The position numbers were made by a program, and so were the translations under genes. 64,000 nucleotides of DNA from CAUJIW01 sp963205175. Lineage in GTDB: Bacteria; Pseudomonadota; Alphaproteobacteria; Sphingomonadales; Sphingomonadaceae. Each line of letters starts with the position of its first letter. Within the stretch, counting starts at the first letter, position 1. This document shows positions 17,701 to 24,660 of the stretch, piece by piece. The stretch lies in assembly GCA_041060555.1 (NCBI GenBank), contig JBEUDS010000007.1, one strand, 5' to 3'. Under the pieces are notes generated by a model, which searched no databases, was not told where the DNA came from, and saw only the letters and a program-made list of their open reading frames with translations.

Positions 17701-18463
17701 TCAGCCCCGACGACTTGCCGCCGCCCGACAGCCGCTCGTTCTCGCCGCGCAGGGTGGAGAAGTTGGTGCCGGTGCCGGAGCCGTATTTGAACAGCCGGGC
17801 CTCGCGCACCCACAGGTCCATGATGCCGCCCTCGTTGACCAGATCGTCGGTCACCGACTGGATGAAGCAGGCGTGCGGCTGCGGCCGTTCGTAGGCGCTG
17901 GCGGAGGGCAGGGCCTCGCCGGAGACCGGGTCGACATGGAAATGCCCCTGGGCCGGGCCGTCGATGCCATAGGCCCAGTGCAGGCCGGTGTTGAACCACT
18001 GCGGGCTGTTGGGGGCGGCCATCTGGCTGGCCAGCATGAAGCACAGCTCGTCGTGGAAGCTCAGCGCGTCGGCCTCGCTGTCGAAGTAGCCGCCCTTCCA
18101 GCCCCAGTAGGTCCAGGTGCCGGCCAGCCGGCCGAACACCTGCCGGGCCGAGGTCTCGGCGCCGAACCGCTCGGGTTCCGGCAGCGCCGCCAGCGCGTCG
18201 GAGTCGGCCGCCCGTCGGGCCAGCCACGCCGGCATCGACGGCTCATCGACGGCCTTCAGCCGGGCCGGCACGCCGGCCTTGCGCAGATACTTCTGGGCCA
18301 GCACGTCCACCGCCACCTGGCTCCACGCCGCCGGCACGTCCAGCGACTCGGCGGCGAACACCACCGAGCCGTCGGGATTGCGAATCTCCGACGTGGCCTG
18401 GCGAAAGGCGATGCCTTCGTAAGGCGACTGACCAGCAACAGTGAACCGCCGGGTGATCCGCAT
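14786..18463 (-). CDS. nrdJ: Adenosylcobalamin-dependent (class II) ribonucleoside-diphosphate reductase
   Basis: Reduces ribonucleotides to deoxyribonucleotides using a coenzyme B12-derived radical, without need for oxygen. The 1225-residue length and the features fit the long class II type: PNSPQWFNTGLHWAYG, the substrate-site Cys in ACFIQSV, NPCSEY with the catalytic Cys and Glu, a second C-rich region, and a C-terminal zinc-ribbon (CPEC and CLKCDSC) that shuttles electrons. The region near 900-1120 includes the conserved insert with IVERIVEKV and an intein-free reading frame. No cobalamin riboswitch precedes it, as expected for the B12-using isozyme. Transcribed divergently from the bio operon. 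Confidence 0.96.
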   Translation of the reverse strand: MRITRRFTVAGQSPYEGIAFRQATSEIRNPDGSVVFAAESLDVPAAWSQVAVDVLAQKYLRKAGVPARLKAVDEPSMPAWLARRAADSDALAALPEPERFGAETSARQVFGRLAGTWTYWGWKGGYFDSEADALSFHDELCFMLASQMAAPNSPQWFNTGLHWAYGIDGPAQGHFHVDPVSGEALPSASAYERPQPHACFIQSVTDDLVNEGGIMDLWVREARLFKYGSGTGTNFSTLRGENERLSGGGKSSGLMSFLRIGDRAAGAIKSGGTTRRAAKMVIVDIDHPDIEAYIDWKMVEEQKVAALVAGSRLLEHHLNAVLAACHSGGLDPAAATDPRANKALRKALLAARQAMIPDAAVNKAIQFAAQGYTHLDIPVYDTDWDSEAYATVSGQNSNNSVRVTDGFMAAVANDDDWSLVHRRDGTVARTVKARALWDKVAEAAWACADPGVQFDTTINDWHTCPAGGPIRASNPCSEYMFLDDTACNLASLNLMAFRQADGRFDVAGFEHAVRLWTMVLEISVLMAQFPSRRIAELSYRYRTLGLGYANLGGLLMALGLPYDSEAGRALAGAITALMTGRAYATSAEMAGELGAFPAYGDNAEALLRVLRNHRRAAYGIGADYEGLSVAPVPLDHARCPDADLLAAATRAWDLALQAASEHGVRNAQVSVIAPTGTIGLVMDCDTTGIEPDFALVKFKKLAGGGYFKIINRIVPLALATLGYSPAEIAAIDAYAVGHGTLPTDGALTEAALAARGFGPDQLAAIRAALPQAFDIRFVFNRWTLGDDFCRTTLGLDAAQLADVTFDLLAHLGFTPADIEAANTHVCGAMTLEGAPHLAADHLPVFDCATPCGKRGTRALSTQAHLRMMAAAQPFVSGAISKTINMANSATVADCRDAYDLAWRLGLKAVALYRDGSKLSQPLASGLLDPADLAELSAEEQPAAEKARAVAERIVERIVEKVAAPARQRLPHRRKGYTQKAVVGGHKVYLRTGEYADGQLGEIFIDMHKEGAAFRSLMNNFAIAVSIGLQYGVPLEEFVDAFTFTRFEPSGMVEGNDVIKMATSVLDYIFRELAISYLGRDDLAHVKPDDLKPDDVGALGQPRAPRDDNETAATLNQAASTGYLRGAQLYVVKPARRATGTDGPGGGEPDNETTSGPGTEAARHAPAAAAPITIGMATAASTAQRRADARMKGYEGDACPECGNFTLVRNGTCLKCDSCGATTGCS

Positions 18464-18683
18464 GGTTCTCCCCCTCAGACGCGACGACAGGACTCGGTGA
18501 CAAGTGACTCGACCAGTCTGCGCGCCGGGTCATGGTAAATCAAGATATAGAAGCTGCGGCGTAACGGCCTCCCACATGTGGGTGGTTGCGGCCGGTGCCC
18601 TGCCGGCCGGGCTGGACAGGGGGGGTGGGGGCCGGTAAGCGCCCTTCGCGCGGTCGTCAGTACCGCCAGAGGGGATGCGGATC
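18464..18683. promoter_or_regulatory. Divergent promoter region between nrdJ and bioA
   Basis: These 220 bases must hold promoters for both genes. The clearest element is the perfect 12-bp palindrome CCCACATGTGGG at 18571-18582. A short AT-rich stretch (aaatcaagatatagaag, 18537-18553) stands out and partly resembles one NrdR-box half, but the usual pair of boxes is not visible. The bioA ribosome site AGAGGGG is at 18668-18674. I see no BioR box (TTATCTATAA type). Confidence 0.45.
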
Positions 18684-19979
18684 ATGAATCACGGCGTGCC
18701 GGCCTGGCTGGGCGAGGGACAGGCCCATCTATGGCGGCCCTATACGCAGATGAAGACCGCACTGGCGCCGCTGCCGGTGGTGTCGGCCCAGGGTTGCCGG
18801 CTGCAGCTGGCCGATGGCCGCGAACTGGTGGATGGCATCGCCTCGTGGTGGACCGTCGCCCACGGCTATCGCCACCCGCACATCGCGGCGGCGGTGGCGG
18901 ACCAGCTCGACCGGCTGCCGCACGTCATGCTGGGCGGGCTGGTGCACGAGCCGGCGAGCACCCTGGCGGCGCGGCTGGCGCGCCTGCTGCCGGGCGACCT
19001 CGGCCATGTGTTCTTCAGCGAATCCGGTTCGGTGTCGGTGGAGATCGCCATGAAGATGGCGGTGCAGTACTGGCTGAACCGCGGCGAGCGGCGCACCCGC
19101 TTCCTCAGCTTCCGCGCCGGCTACCATGGCGACACCTTCGCCACCATGAGCGTGTGCGACCCCGACGAGGGGATGCACAGCCTGTTCGCCGGTGTGGTGC
19201 CGGACCAGATCGTCGTCGACCTGCCGCGCGATGACGCCTCGGCCGCCGCGCTGGAGGCCGTGCTGGCGGATCAGGGCGGAGAGATCGCCGCCGTGCTGGT
19301 GGAGCCGCTGGTGCAGGGCGCCGGCGGCATGCGCTTTCATGACGCCGAGGTGCTGCGCCGCTTGCGCGCCGCCTGCGACCGCCATGGCGTGCTGCTGATC
19401 TTCGACGAGATCTTCGTCGGCTTCGCCCGCACCGGCCTGGCGCTGTTCGCGGCGGAGGCCGCCGGTGTGCTGCCGGATATCCTCACCCTGTCGAAGGCGC
19501 TGACCGGCGGCACCCTGCCGCTGGCCGCCACGGTCGCCCGCCGGCACGTGTTCGAGGCGTTCTGGAGCGACGATCCGGCCCGCGCGCTGATGCACGGCCC
19601 CACCTACATGGGCAACGCGCTGGCCTGCGCCGCCGCCAACGCCTCGCTCGATCTGTTCGAGCAGGAGCCCCGGCTGGACCAGGCGCGCACGATCGCGGCG
19701 CAGCTCGCCACGGCGCTGGCGCCGGCGCGCGACCTGCCGGGCGTCGTCGACGTGCGGACGCTGGGCGCTATCGGCGTCATCCAGCTGACCCGGCTGGGCG
19801 ACGCGGAATGGCTGAAGCAGCGGCTGATCGACCATGGCGTCTGGCTGCGGCCGTTCGGCGACATTCTTTACACCACGCCGCCGCTGACCATCGCCGCCGA
19901 CGAGCTGGCGCGGCTCACCGACGCCATGCTGGCGGTGACCGGCGAGTGGTCGCGGCGTTTCGGAAAGGATCCAGAATGA
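18684..19979 (+). CDS. bioA: Adenosylmethionine-8-amino-7-oxononanoate aminotransferase
   Basis: Converts KAPA to DAPA in biotin synthesis with SAM as amino donor, PLP-dependent. The 431-residue protein opens with LWRPYTQMK, the BioA-specific N-terminal substrate motif, has GIASWWTVAHGY, LIFDEIFVGFARTG and the PLP lysine in TLSKALTGG. I prefer the ATG at 18684 to the one at 18675 because the ribosome site AGAGGGG ends at 18674, which leaves no room before the first ATG but a 9-base spacer before the second. The stop overlaps bioF by ATGA. Confidence 0.95.
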   Translation: MNHGVPAWLGEGQAHLWRPYTQMKTALAPLPVVSAQGCRLQLADGRELVDGIASWWTVAHGYRHPHIAAAVADQLDRLPHVMLGGLVHEPASTLAARLARLLPGDLGHVFFSESGSVSVEIAMKMAVQYWLNRGERRTRFLSFRAGYHGDTFATMSVCDPDEGMHSLFAGVVPDQIVVDLPRDDASAAALEAVLADQGGEIAAVLVEPLVQGAGGMRFHDAEVLRRLRAACDRHGVLLIFDEIFVGFARTGLALFAAEAAGVLPDILTLSKALTGGTLPLAATVARRHVFEAFWSDDPARALMHGPTYMGNALACAAANASLDLFEQEPRLDQARTIAAQLATALAPARDLPGVVDVRTLGAIGVIQLTRLGDAEWLKQRLIDHGVWLRPFGDILYTTPPLTIAADELARLTDAMLAVTGEWSRRFGKDPE

Positions 19980-21136
19980 GTGCGTCCCTGACAGCGCTGG
20001 CGGCCGACAAGCTGGCCGATCTCGAAGCGCGCAACCTGCGCCGCTGGCTGAAGGACAGCCCGCGCGACGGTGGCAGTGTCATCGTGCGCGACGGTCGGCG
20101 GATGATCTCCTTCTGCTGCAACGACTATCTCAATCTCAGCCAGGACCCGCGGGTGATCGCCGCCGCCAACGCCGCCACCGCCCGCTACGGCACCGGCTCG
20201 GGCGGCTCGCGGCTGATCACCGGCAACTATCCGCTGCTGGGCGAGCTGGAGGCGCGGCTGGCGGCGCTCAAGGGGGCGGAAGACTGCATCGTCTTCGGCT
20301 CGGGCTATCTGGCCAATATCGGCATCATCCCGACGCTGGTGGGCAAGCAGGACGTCATCCTCGCCGACGCGCTGATCCACAACTGCATGATCGCCGGCAG
20401 CCGGTTGTCCGGGGCGGCGTATCACCAGTTCAGGCACAACGATCTCCAGCACCTGGAGACTTTGCTTCAGGAACTGCGTGAGACGCATCGCCATTGCCTG
20501 ATCCTCACCGATGGCGTGTTCAGCATGGACGGCGACCTGGCCCCGGTGCCGGCGCTGCTGGCGCTGGCCGAGCGCCACGACGCCTGGCTGCTCACCGACG
20601 ATGCCCACGGCATCGGCGTGGTCGGCGGCGGCCGGGGGTCGAGTTTCGCCTTCGGCGACAAGGTGGAGGTGCCGCTGCAGATGGGCACGCTGTCGAAGGC
20701 GGTCGGCAGCTACGGCGGCTATCTGTGCGCCGACCGGCCGGTGATCGACCTGATGAAGACCCGCGCCTGGTCGATGGTCTATTCCACCGGCCTGCCGCCG
20801 GGCGTTGTCGCCGCCTCGCTGGCGGCGCTCGACATCATCGAGAACGAGCCGGACTATTGCGCCCGGCCGCTGGCCAACGCCCGGCTGTTCTGCGACCTGC
20901 TCGGTCTGCCGGCGCCGGAAAGCCCGATCGTGCCGATCATCCTCGGCGCCGAGACGCGGGCGCTGGAGGCCAGCCGCAAGCTGGAGGCCGAGGGTTTCCT
21001 GGTGTCGGCCATCCGTCCGCCGACCGTGCCGGCGGGTACCGCCCGGCTGCGGCTCACTTTCACCGCCTGCCATGAGGAAGCGGACATCCGCCGGCTGGCG
21101 GCCGGTGTCGCCACGGTGCTGGAGGCGGCGGCGTGA
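19976..21136 (+). CDS. bioF: 8-amino-7-oxononanoate synthase
   Basis: Condenses pimeloyl thioester with L-alanine to KAPA, PLP-dependent. The 386-residue protein has the alpha-oxoamine synthase pattern: FCCNDYLNLS, GTGSGGSRLITGN, DGVFSMDGD, TDDAHGIGVVG and the PLP lysine in GTLSKAVGSYGGY. ATG 19976 overlaps the bioA stop; the longer frame upstream lies inside bioA. The gene order bioA-bioF-bioD with 4-base overlaps at both joints shows one translationally coupled operon. Confidence 0.95.
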   Translation: MSASLTALAADKLADLEARNLRRWLKDSPRDGGSVIVRDGRRMISFCCNDYLNLSQDPRVIAAANAATARYGTGSGGSRLITGNYPLLGELEARLAALKGAEDCIVFGSGYLANIGIIPTLVGKQDVILADALIHNCMIAGSRLSGAAYHQFRHNDLQHLETLLQELRETHRHCLILTDGVFSMDGDLAPVPALLALAERHDAWLLTDDAHGIGVVGGGRGSSFAFGDKVEVPLQMGTLSKAVGSYGGYLCADRPVIDLMKTRAWSMVYSTGLPPGVVAASLAALDIIENEPDYCARPLANARLFCDLLGLPAPESPIVPIILGAETRALEASRKLEAEGFLVSAIRPPTVPAGTARLRLTFTACHEEADIRRLAAGVATVLEAAA

Positions 21137-21792
21137 GCACGCTGTTCGTCACCGCGACCGGCACCGACATCGGCAAGACCTATGTCTCGGCGGCGCTGAT
21201 CCGCCAGCTGCGCGCCCGCGGCCGCAGCGTCGAGGCGCTGAAGCCGGTGCTCAGCGGCTACGATCCGGCGGCCCCGGCCGGCAGCGACGCCGCCGTGCTG
21301 CTCGACGCGCTGGGCGAGCCGGTGACGGCCGAGACGCTGGATGCCATCACGCCGTGGCGCTACCGGGCACCGCTGTCGCCCGACATGGCGGCGGCACAGG
21401 AGGGCACGACGCTGCCCTACGAGGCGGTGGTCGCCCACTGCCGGGCCCGCATGGCGCGCGCCCGCGACATCCTGTTGATCGAGGGCGTCGGTGGCGTCAT
21501 GGTGCCGCTGGCCGGCCGGCTGACGGTGCTCGACTGGCTGGTGGCGCTGCAATGCCCGGCGCTACTGGTGACCGGCAGCTATCTCGGCACGCTCAGCCAT
21601 ACGCTGACCGCGCTGCTGGCGCTGGAGAGCCGGGGTGTGCCGCTGGCGGGCATCATCGTCAACGAGACCGCTGGCGCCACCGTCGGGCTGGCGGAGACGG
21701 CAGCGGCTCTGGCCCGCTTCACCACGGCGCCGATCCGCATCGTGCCGCGCGCCGCGCCGGTGCCCGACCTTGCCGAGCTTGTGACCGATTGA
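21133..21792 (+). CDS. bioD: Dethiobiotin synthetase
   Basis: ATP-dependent closure of the ureido ring of dethiobiotin from DAPA and CO2. The 219-residue protein begins MSTLFVTATGTDIGKT, with the P-loop G-T-D-I-G-K-T; the catalytic LKPV segment (normally KP after the second strand) and LIEGVGGVMVPL are present. Start is GTG 21133 with a GTGA overlap to bioF. bioB and the pimeloyl genes are not in this window, so the pathway is completed elsewhere. Confidence 0.94.
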   Translation: MSTLFVTATGTDIGKTYVSAALIRQLRARGRSVEALKPVLSGYDPAAPAGSDAAVLLDALGEPVTAETLDAITPWRYRAPLSPDMAAAQEGTTLPYEAVVAHCRARMARARDILLIEGVGGVMVPLAGRLTVLDWLVALQCPALLVTGSYLGTLSHTLTALLALESRGVPLAGIIVNETAGATVGLAETAAALARFTTAPIRIVPRAAPVPDLAELVTD

Positions 21793-21884
21793 CCAGGGCG
21801 TTCGGCCGTGGTTGGACTGGACGAGCGCGACGCTAGCCGCTAAAGCCCGCTACAGATCGTTTTTCATGATTGCCGAGGACCGCG

Positions 21885-22265
21885 ATGGGCCTGTTTCTAC
21901 GGACGTTCACCTGGTGGCATGGCCAGACCTGGGGCACGTGGCTGTTCACCAGGCGCCGTGGCGAATGCGTCGGCGAGGACGCCGGGGGCAATCTCTATTA
22001 CCGCGATCGCAAGGGCCCCAGGCGCTGGGTGATCTACAACGGCGAGGTCGAGGCCAGTCGCATTCCCCCCGAGTGGCACGCCTGGCTGCACCACACCGTC
22101 GACGCGCCGCCGAGCGAGAAGCCGCCGGTGGTGAAGCCGTGGGAAGCGCCGCACCATCCGAACATGACCGGCACATCGGGCGCCTATGTGCCGCCTGGCG
22201 CGCTGGCGGCGGGCGGCCACCGAGCGCCGGCGACCGGCGATTACGAAGCCTGGCGGCCGGAATAG
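21885..22265 (+). CDS. NADH:ubiquinone oxidoreductase supernumerary subunit, NDUFA12 family
   Basis: A 126-residue homologue of the mitochondrial complex I subunit NDUFA12 (B17.2), present only in alphaproteobacteria and mitochondria. Typical motifs: FTWWHGQTWGTWLFTRRRGE, VGEDAGGNLYYRD and RRWVIYNGEVEASRIPPEWHAWLHH. I place the start at ATG 21885, with GAGG 6 bases upstream, rather than at the TTG at 21870. It stands apart from the nuo operon, as is usual in these bacteria, and is followed closely by mlaD. Confidence 0.93.
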   Translation: MGLFLRTFTWWHGQTWGTWLFTRRRGECVGEDAGGNLYYRDRKGPRRWVIYNGEVEASRIPPEWHAWLHHTVDAPPSEKPPVVKPWEAPHHPNMTGTSGAYVPPGALAAGGHRAPATGDYEAWRPE

Positions 22266-22294
22266 CGGGCCGGCGTGGCGCGGGAGCACCGGAC

Positions 22295-22792
22295 GTGCAG
22301 CTGAAGGAAAATTTCGTCGAGGCCCTGATCGGTGCGGTCGTGCTGATCGTGGCGGCGTTGTTTGTCGGCTACGCCTACACCCGCACCGAGATGGGGCAGG
22401 GCAGTGGCGGCTATCAGCTGGTTGCCCGGTTCCCCAGCGCGGTCGGAATCAATGTGGGCACCGACGTGCGGGTGTCGGGAATCAAGGTCGGTGCCGTGGT
22501 CGCGCAGGAACTTGATCCCCAGACATTCCAGGCACGTGTCCGGTTCACTGTCCGCAAGGGTGTGGAGCTGCCGGTCGACACGGTGGCCAAGATTGCCTCG
22601 GAAGGGTTGTTGGGCGACAGTTACATCGCCCTGTCGCCGGGCGGCGAAATGGATGTGCTGAAGCCGGGCGAGGAGATCGAGCAGACCCAGGGCTCGGTCG
22701 ATCTCATGGGCTTGATCGGTCAGGCGATCTACAGCGTCGGCGACAAGAAGGACGACGCCTCTCCGGCGCCGGCGCCGGAGAGCCAGCCGTGA
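22295..22792 (+). CDS. mlaD: Outer membrane lipid asymmetry maintenance protein MlaD
   Basis: Periplasmic, membrane-anchored MCE-domain protein that binds phospholipid in the Mla transport system. From GTG 22295 (ribosome site GGGAG upstream) it has 165 residues: an N-terminal anchor (EALIGAVVLIVAALFVGYAY) and one MCE domain (FPSAVGINVGTDVRVSGIKVGAV ... GLLGDSYIALSPGG). The long open frame that begins at 21812 overlaps NDUFA12 and is not used. mlaE and mlaF are not adjacent, which is common in alphaproteobacteria. GTGA overlap with the next gene. Confidence 0.92.
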   Translation: MQLKENFVEALIGAVVLIVAALFVGYAYTRTEMGQGSGGYQLVARFPSAVGINVGTDVRVSGIKVGAVVAQELDPQTFQARVRFTVRKGVELPVDTVAKIASEGLLGDSYIALSPGGEMDVLKPGEEIEQTQGSVDLMGLIGQAIYSVGDKKDDASPAPAPESQP

Positions 22793-23433
22793 CAGGCCGG
22801 CGGGCCGCCGGCCTGGCGATCCTGTTCGCCGGAGCCGGCCTTTCAGCGACATCGATCGTCGCTGCGCAGCAGTCGCCAGGCGCCGGCCCTGCGCCATCAA
22901 AGGCTTCGGCACCCGCGACGACCGGCTCTGATACGCGTCCGGCCGCCGCGACCACCGATCCGGCGGGTCCGACGCCGGTCGCGGCGCGCGTCGCCACGCT
23001 GATGACGCTCGACAAGCTCACCGGCGCCACCCGTAAGATCGAGGCCCATCCCGGCGAGGCGGTGACGTTCGGCCGGCTGACCATCCGCGTGCGCACCTGC
23101 GAGACCGCCCCACCATGGGAGCGACCGGAGGCGGCGGCCTTCTTGCAGGTCGACGAAACCCTGCGCACCGGCGAGGTGCGGCGGATCTACTCGGGCTGGA
23201 TGTTCGCCGGTTCGCCGGCGCTGCATCCGTTCGATCACGCGGCTTATGATGTCTCCTTCAAGAGCTGCAAGATGAGTTTCCCGGAGATGGGCGCCGAGAC
23301 TTCGGTCTGGCGGGCGCCGTCACCGCCACCGCCACCGGCGGCAGAGATGCCTTCTCCCGCCAGCGAGACGCCACCCCCGGCGGAACCGGCCGCCGCGCCA
23401 TCGGCCACCGCGACGCCGCCGCCCAACGGGTAA
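22789..23433 (+). CDS. DUF2155 periplasmic protein with Pro-rich tail
   Basis: The 214-residue protein has a signal peptide (AGLAILFAGAGLSATSIVAAQ), an Ala/Pro/Thr-rich linker, and a DUF2155 domain at about residues 68-165: TLDKLTGATRKIEAHPGE, LTIRVRTCETAPPWERPE and GWMFAGSPALHPFDH. Two Cys (in VRTCE and FKSCK) may form a disulphide. DUF2155 is of unknown function but is nearly always beside mlaD and NDUFA12 in alphaproteobacteria. The last 50 residues are Pro/Ala-rich, and the final 190 bases are also the 3' end of aat on the opposite strand. Confidence 0.85.
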   Translation: MTGRRAAGLAILFAGAGLSATSIVAAQQSPGAGPAPSKASAPATTGSDTRPAAATTDPAGPTPVAARVATLMTLDKLTGATRKIEAHPGEAVTFGRLTIRVRTCETAPPWERPEAAAFLQVDETLRTGEVRRIYSGWMFAGSPALHPFDHAAYDVSFKSCKMSFPEMGAETSVWRAPSPPPPPAAEMPSPASETPPPAEPAAAPSATATPPPNG

Positions 23434-24062
23434 GCCTCGATCGCCCGGAAATCGGCGGATACGGTGAGCGCCTGACGCAGTCGCCGGACATAGGTGGCTT
23501 GCGGAATTTCCTCGGTGCCGAACTGGCTGAGATGTTCGGTCCAGAACTGGGTGTCGAGCAACTGGTAGCCGCCCTGGCGTAGCCGCGATACCAGGTGTAC
23601 CAACGCCACCTTGGAGGCATCGGTCGCCCGGCTGAACATGCTCTCGCCAAAGAACGCGCCCCCCAGTGCCACGCCGTAGAGGCCGCCCACCAGTGTGCCG
23701 TCGTGCCAGCACTCAATCGAGTGGGCGAAACCCAGCTGGTGCAGTGCGGTGTAGGCATCAAGGATATCGTTGTTGATCCATGTTTCCTCGCGACCCGGCT
23801 TGGGTTCGGCGCAGGCTGTCATGACATCGCGGAAACAGGTGTCGGCGGTCACCTGGAAGCGGTCCTGCCGCACCACCTTGGCCAGCGAGCGCGGTAGGTG
23901 GAAGTTCTCCAGCGGGATGACGCCGCGCCAGCGCGGCTCCACCCAGTAGACCTCGGCGGCGTCGCCATGCTCGGCCATCGGGAAGATGCCGGCCGAATAG
24001 GCGCGGATCAGCAGTTCGGGCGTCAGCGAGGGCGAAGCGGGCGCGTGCATACCGGTCATCAT
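23244..24062 (-). CDS. aat: Leucyl/phenylalanyl-tRNA-protein transferase with C-terminal extension
   Basis: Adds Leu or Phe to N-terminal Arg/Lys of proteins, creating N-degrons for ClpS/ClpAP. The core is typical: LLIRAYSAGIFPMAE, VEPRWRGVIPLENFHLPRSL, ETWINNDILDAYTALH, FGESMFSRATDASKVALVHL and LLDTQFWTEHLSQFG. The family normally ends soon after the HL..LG..EIP block; here about 63 extra residues follow, mostly Gly and Ala. This tail begins almost exactly at the stop of the convergent DUF2155 gene and runs 190 bases into it, so it looks like loss of the ancestral stop. Activity is probably unaffected. Confidence 0.92.
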   Translation of the reverse strand: MMTGMHAPASPSLTPELLIRAYSAGIFPMAEHGDAAEVYWVEPRWRGVIPLENFHLPRSLAKVVRQDRFQVTADTCFRDVMTACAEPKPGREETWINNDILDAYTALHQLGFAHSIECWHDGTLVGGLYGVALGGAFFGESMFSRATDASKVALVHLVSRLRQGGYQLLDTQFWTEHLSQFGTEEIPQATYVRRLRQALTVSADFRAIEAYPLGGGVAVADGAAAGSAGGGVSLAGEGISAAGGGGGDGARQTEVSAPISGKLILQLLKETS

Positions 24063-24116
24063 ACTATGCGATCAGAGGCCGCGTCGCGGTGATTTCGTTC
24101 GTCGCCGGGCAGGCCG

Positions 24117-24566
24117 CTACCGGGTGTCCGGTGTGGGCGGGGGCGCTCCCTTGCCGGTCTTCCGGTAGGGGTTTTCAGCCTTGGTCAGCGACTTGAACCG
24201 GCACACCTGGTCACGCACGACGATGCCGCTGTAACGGTCCAGCTCGCCGGTCGGTTCGACCAGGAAGCCGATGGCGTTGGCATAGGGCAGGTCGATGCAG
24301 GCACCGAACAGCTCGGCTCTGTACCACTGGCCGCGCGGCCCCTCGATCAGCAGCGCGTGGCTGTCGATGGCCTTCCAGTTGCGCACGCCGCCGTGGTTGG
24401 CGAAGGGGATGGATACCTGTTCCGCCTGTGCGGCCGTGGCATCCGGTGTCGCCTCGGCGGCGGGTCGGGTCGCCGGCCCGACGGTGTCGGGAATCGGGTC
24501 GGCGGCTGCCGCCGGCGTGGCGGCGACGGCCAGCAGCGCGACTGTATGGATGATGACGTTGTTCAT
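24117..24566 (-). CDS. DUF6491-like secreted protein
   Basis: The 149-residue protein has a signal peptide (about residues 1-21, ending AAAAD), a short Ala/Pro/Thr linker and a small domain with SIPFANHGGVRNWKAID, RGQWYRAELFGACIDLPYA, GFLVEPTGELDRYSGIVV and QVCRFKSL. The two Cys and the I.F.NHGGIR.W opening match DUF6491, a family of unknown function. It probably acts in the periplasm. A perfect 10-bp inverted repeat lies 16-50 bases before its start. Confidence 0.7.
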   Translation of the reverse strand: MNNVIIHTVALLAVAATPAAAADPIPDTVGPATRPAAEATPDATAAQAEQVSIPFANHGGVRNWKAIDSHALLIEGPRGQWYRAELFGACIDLPYANAIGFLVEPTGELDRYSGIVVRDQVCRFKSLTKAENPYRKTGKGAPPPTPDTR

Positions 24567-24581
24567 GAACCACCGCCTCCA

Positions 24582-24616
24582 ACGGACTATCCCTCCGGTG
24601 GGGAAAGATAGTCCGT
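24582..24616. promoter_or_regulatory. Perfect 10-bp inverted repeat between accC and the DUF6491 gene
   Basis: ACGGACTATC (24582-24591) and GATAGTCCGT (24607-24616) are exact reverse complements separated by 15 bases. It lies 45 bases after the accC stop and just upstream of the DUF6491 gene, both on the minus strand. No T-run follows, so it may be a protein-binding site, a leader hairpin, or a weak accC terminator. Confidence 0.5.
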
Positions 24617-24660
24617 CAGGCTGAACCGGCGATGACTGACATCAGAGGCAGGCTTGCGGC

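Noticed and set aside
14786..18463. Possible intein or insertion in nrdJ because of its length
   Set aside because: No intein splice motifs are visible, and about 1200 residues is normal for long class II reductases.
14735..18538. A 1267-codon open frame on the plus strand
   Set aside because: It is the antisense shadow of nrdJ: no ribosome site, biased composition and no recognisable domains, while nrdJ on the minus strand is fully conserved.
18537..18553. Possible NrdR box before nrdJ
   Set aside because: The minus strand reads CTTCTATATCTTGATT, which matches only part of the consensus, and no second box at the usual spacing is visible; recorded only as an AT-rich stretch.
18464..18683. 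Possible cobalamin riboswitch before nrdJ
   Set aside because: No B12-box (GCCACTG-like) sequence is seen, and regulation of the B12-using enzyme by such a switch would be unexpected.
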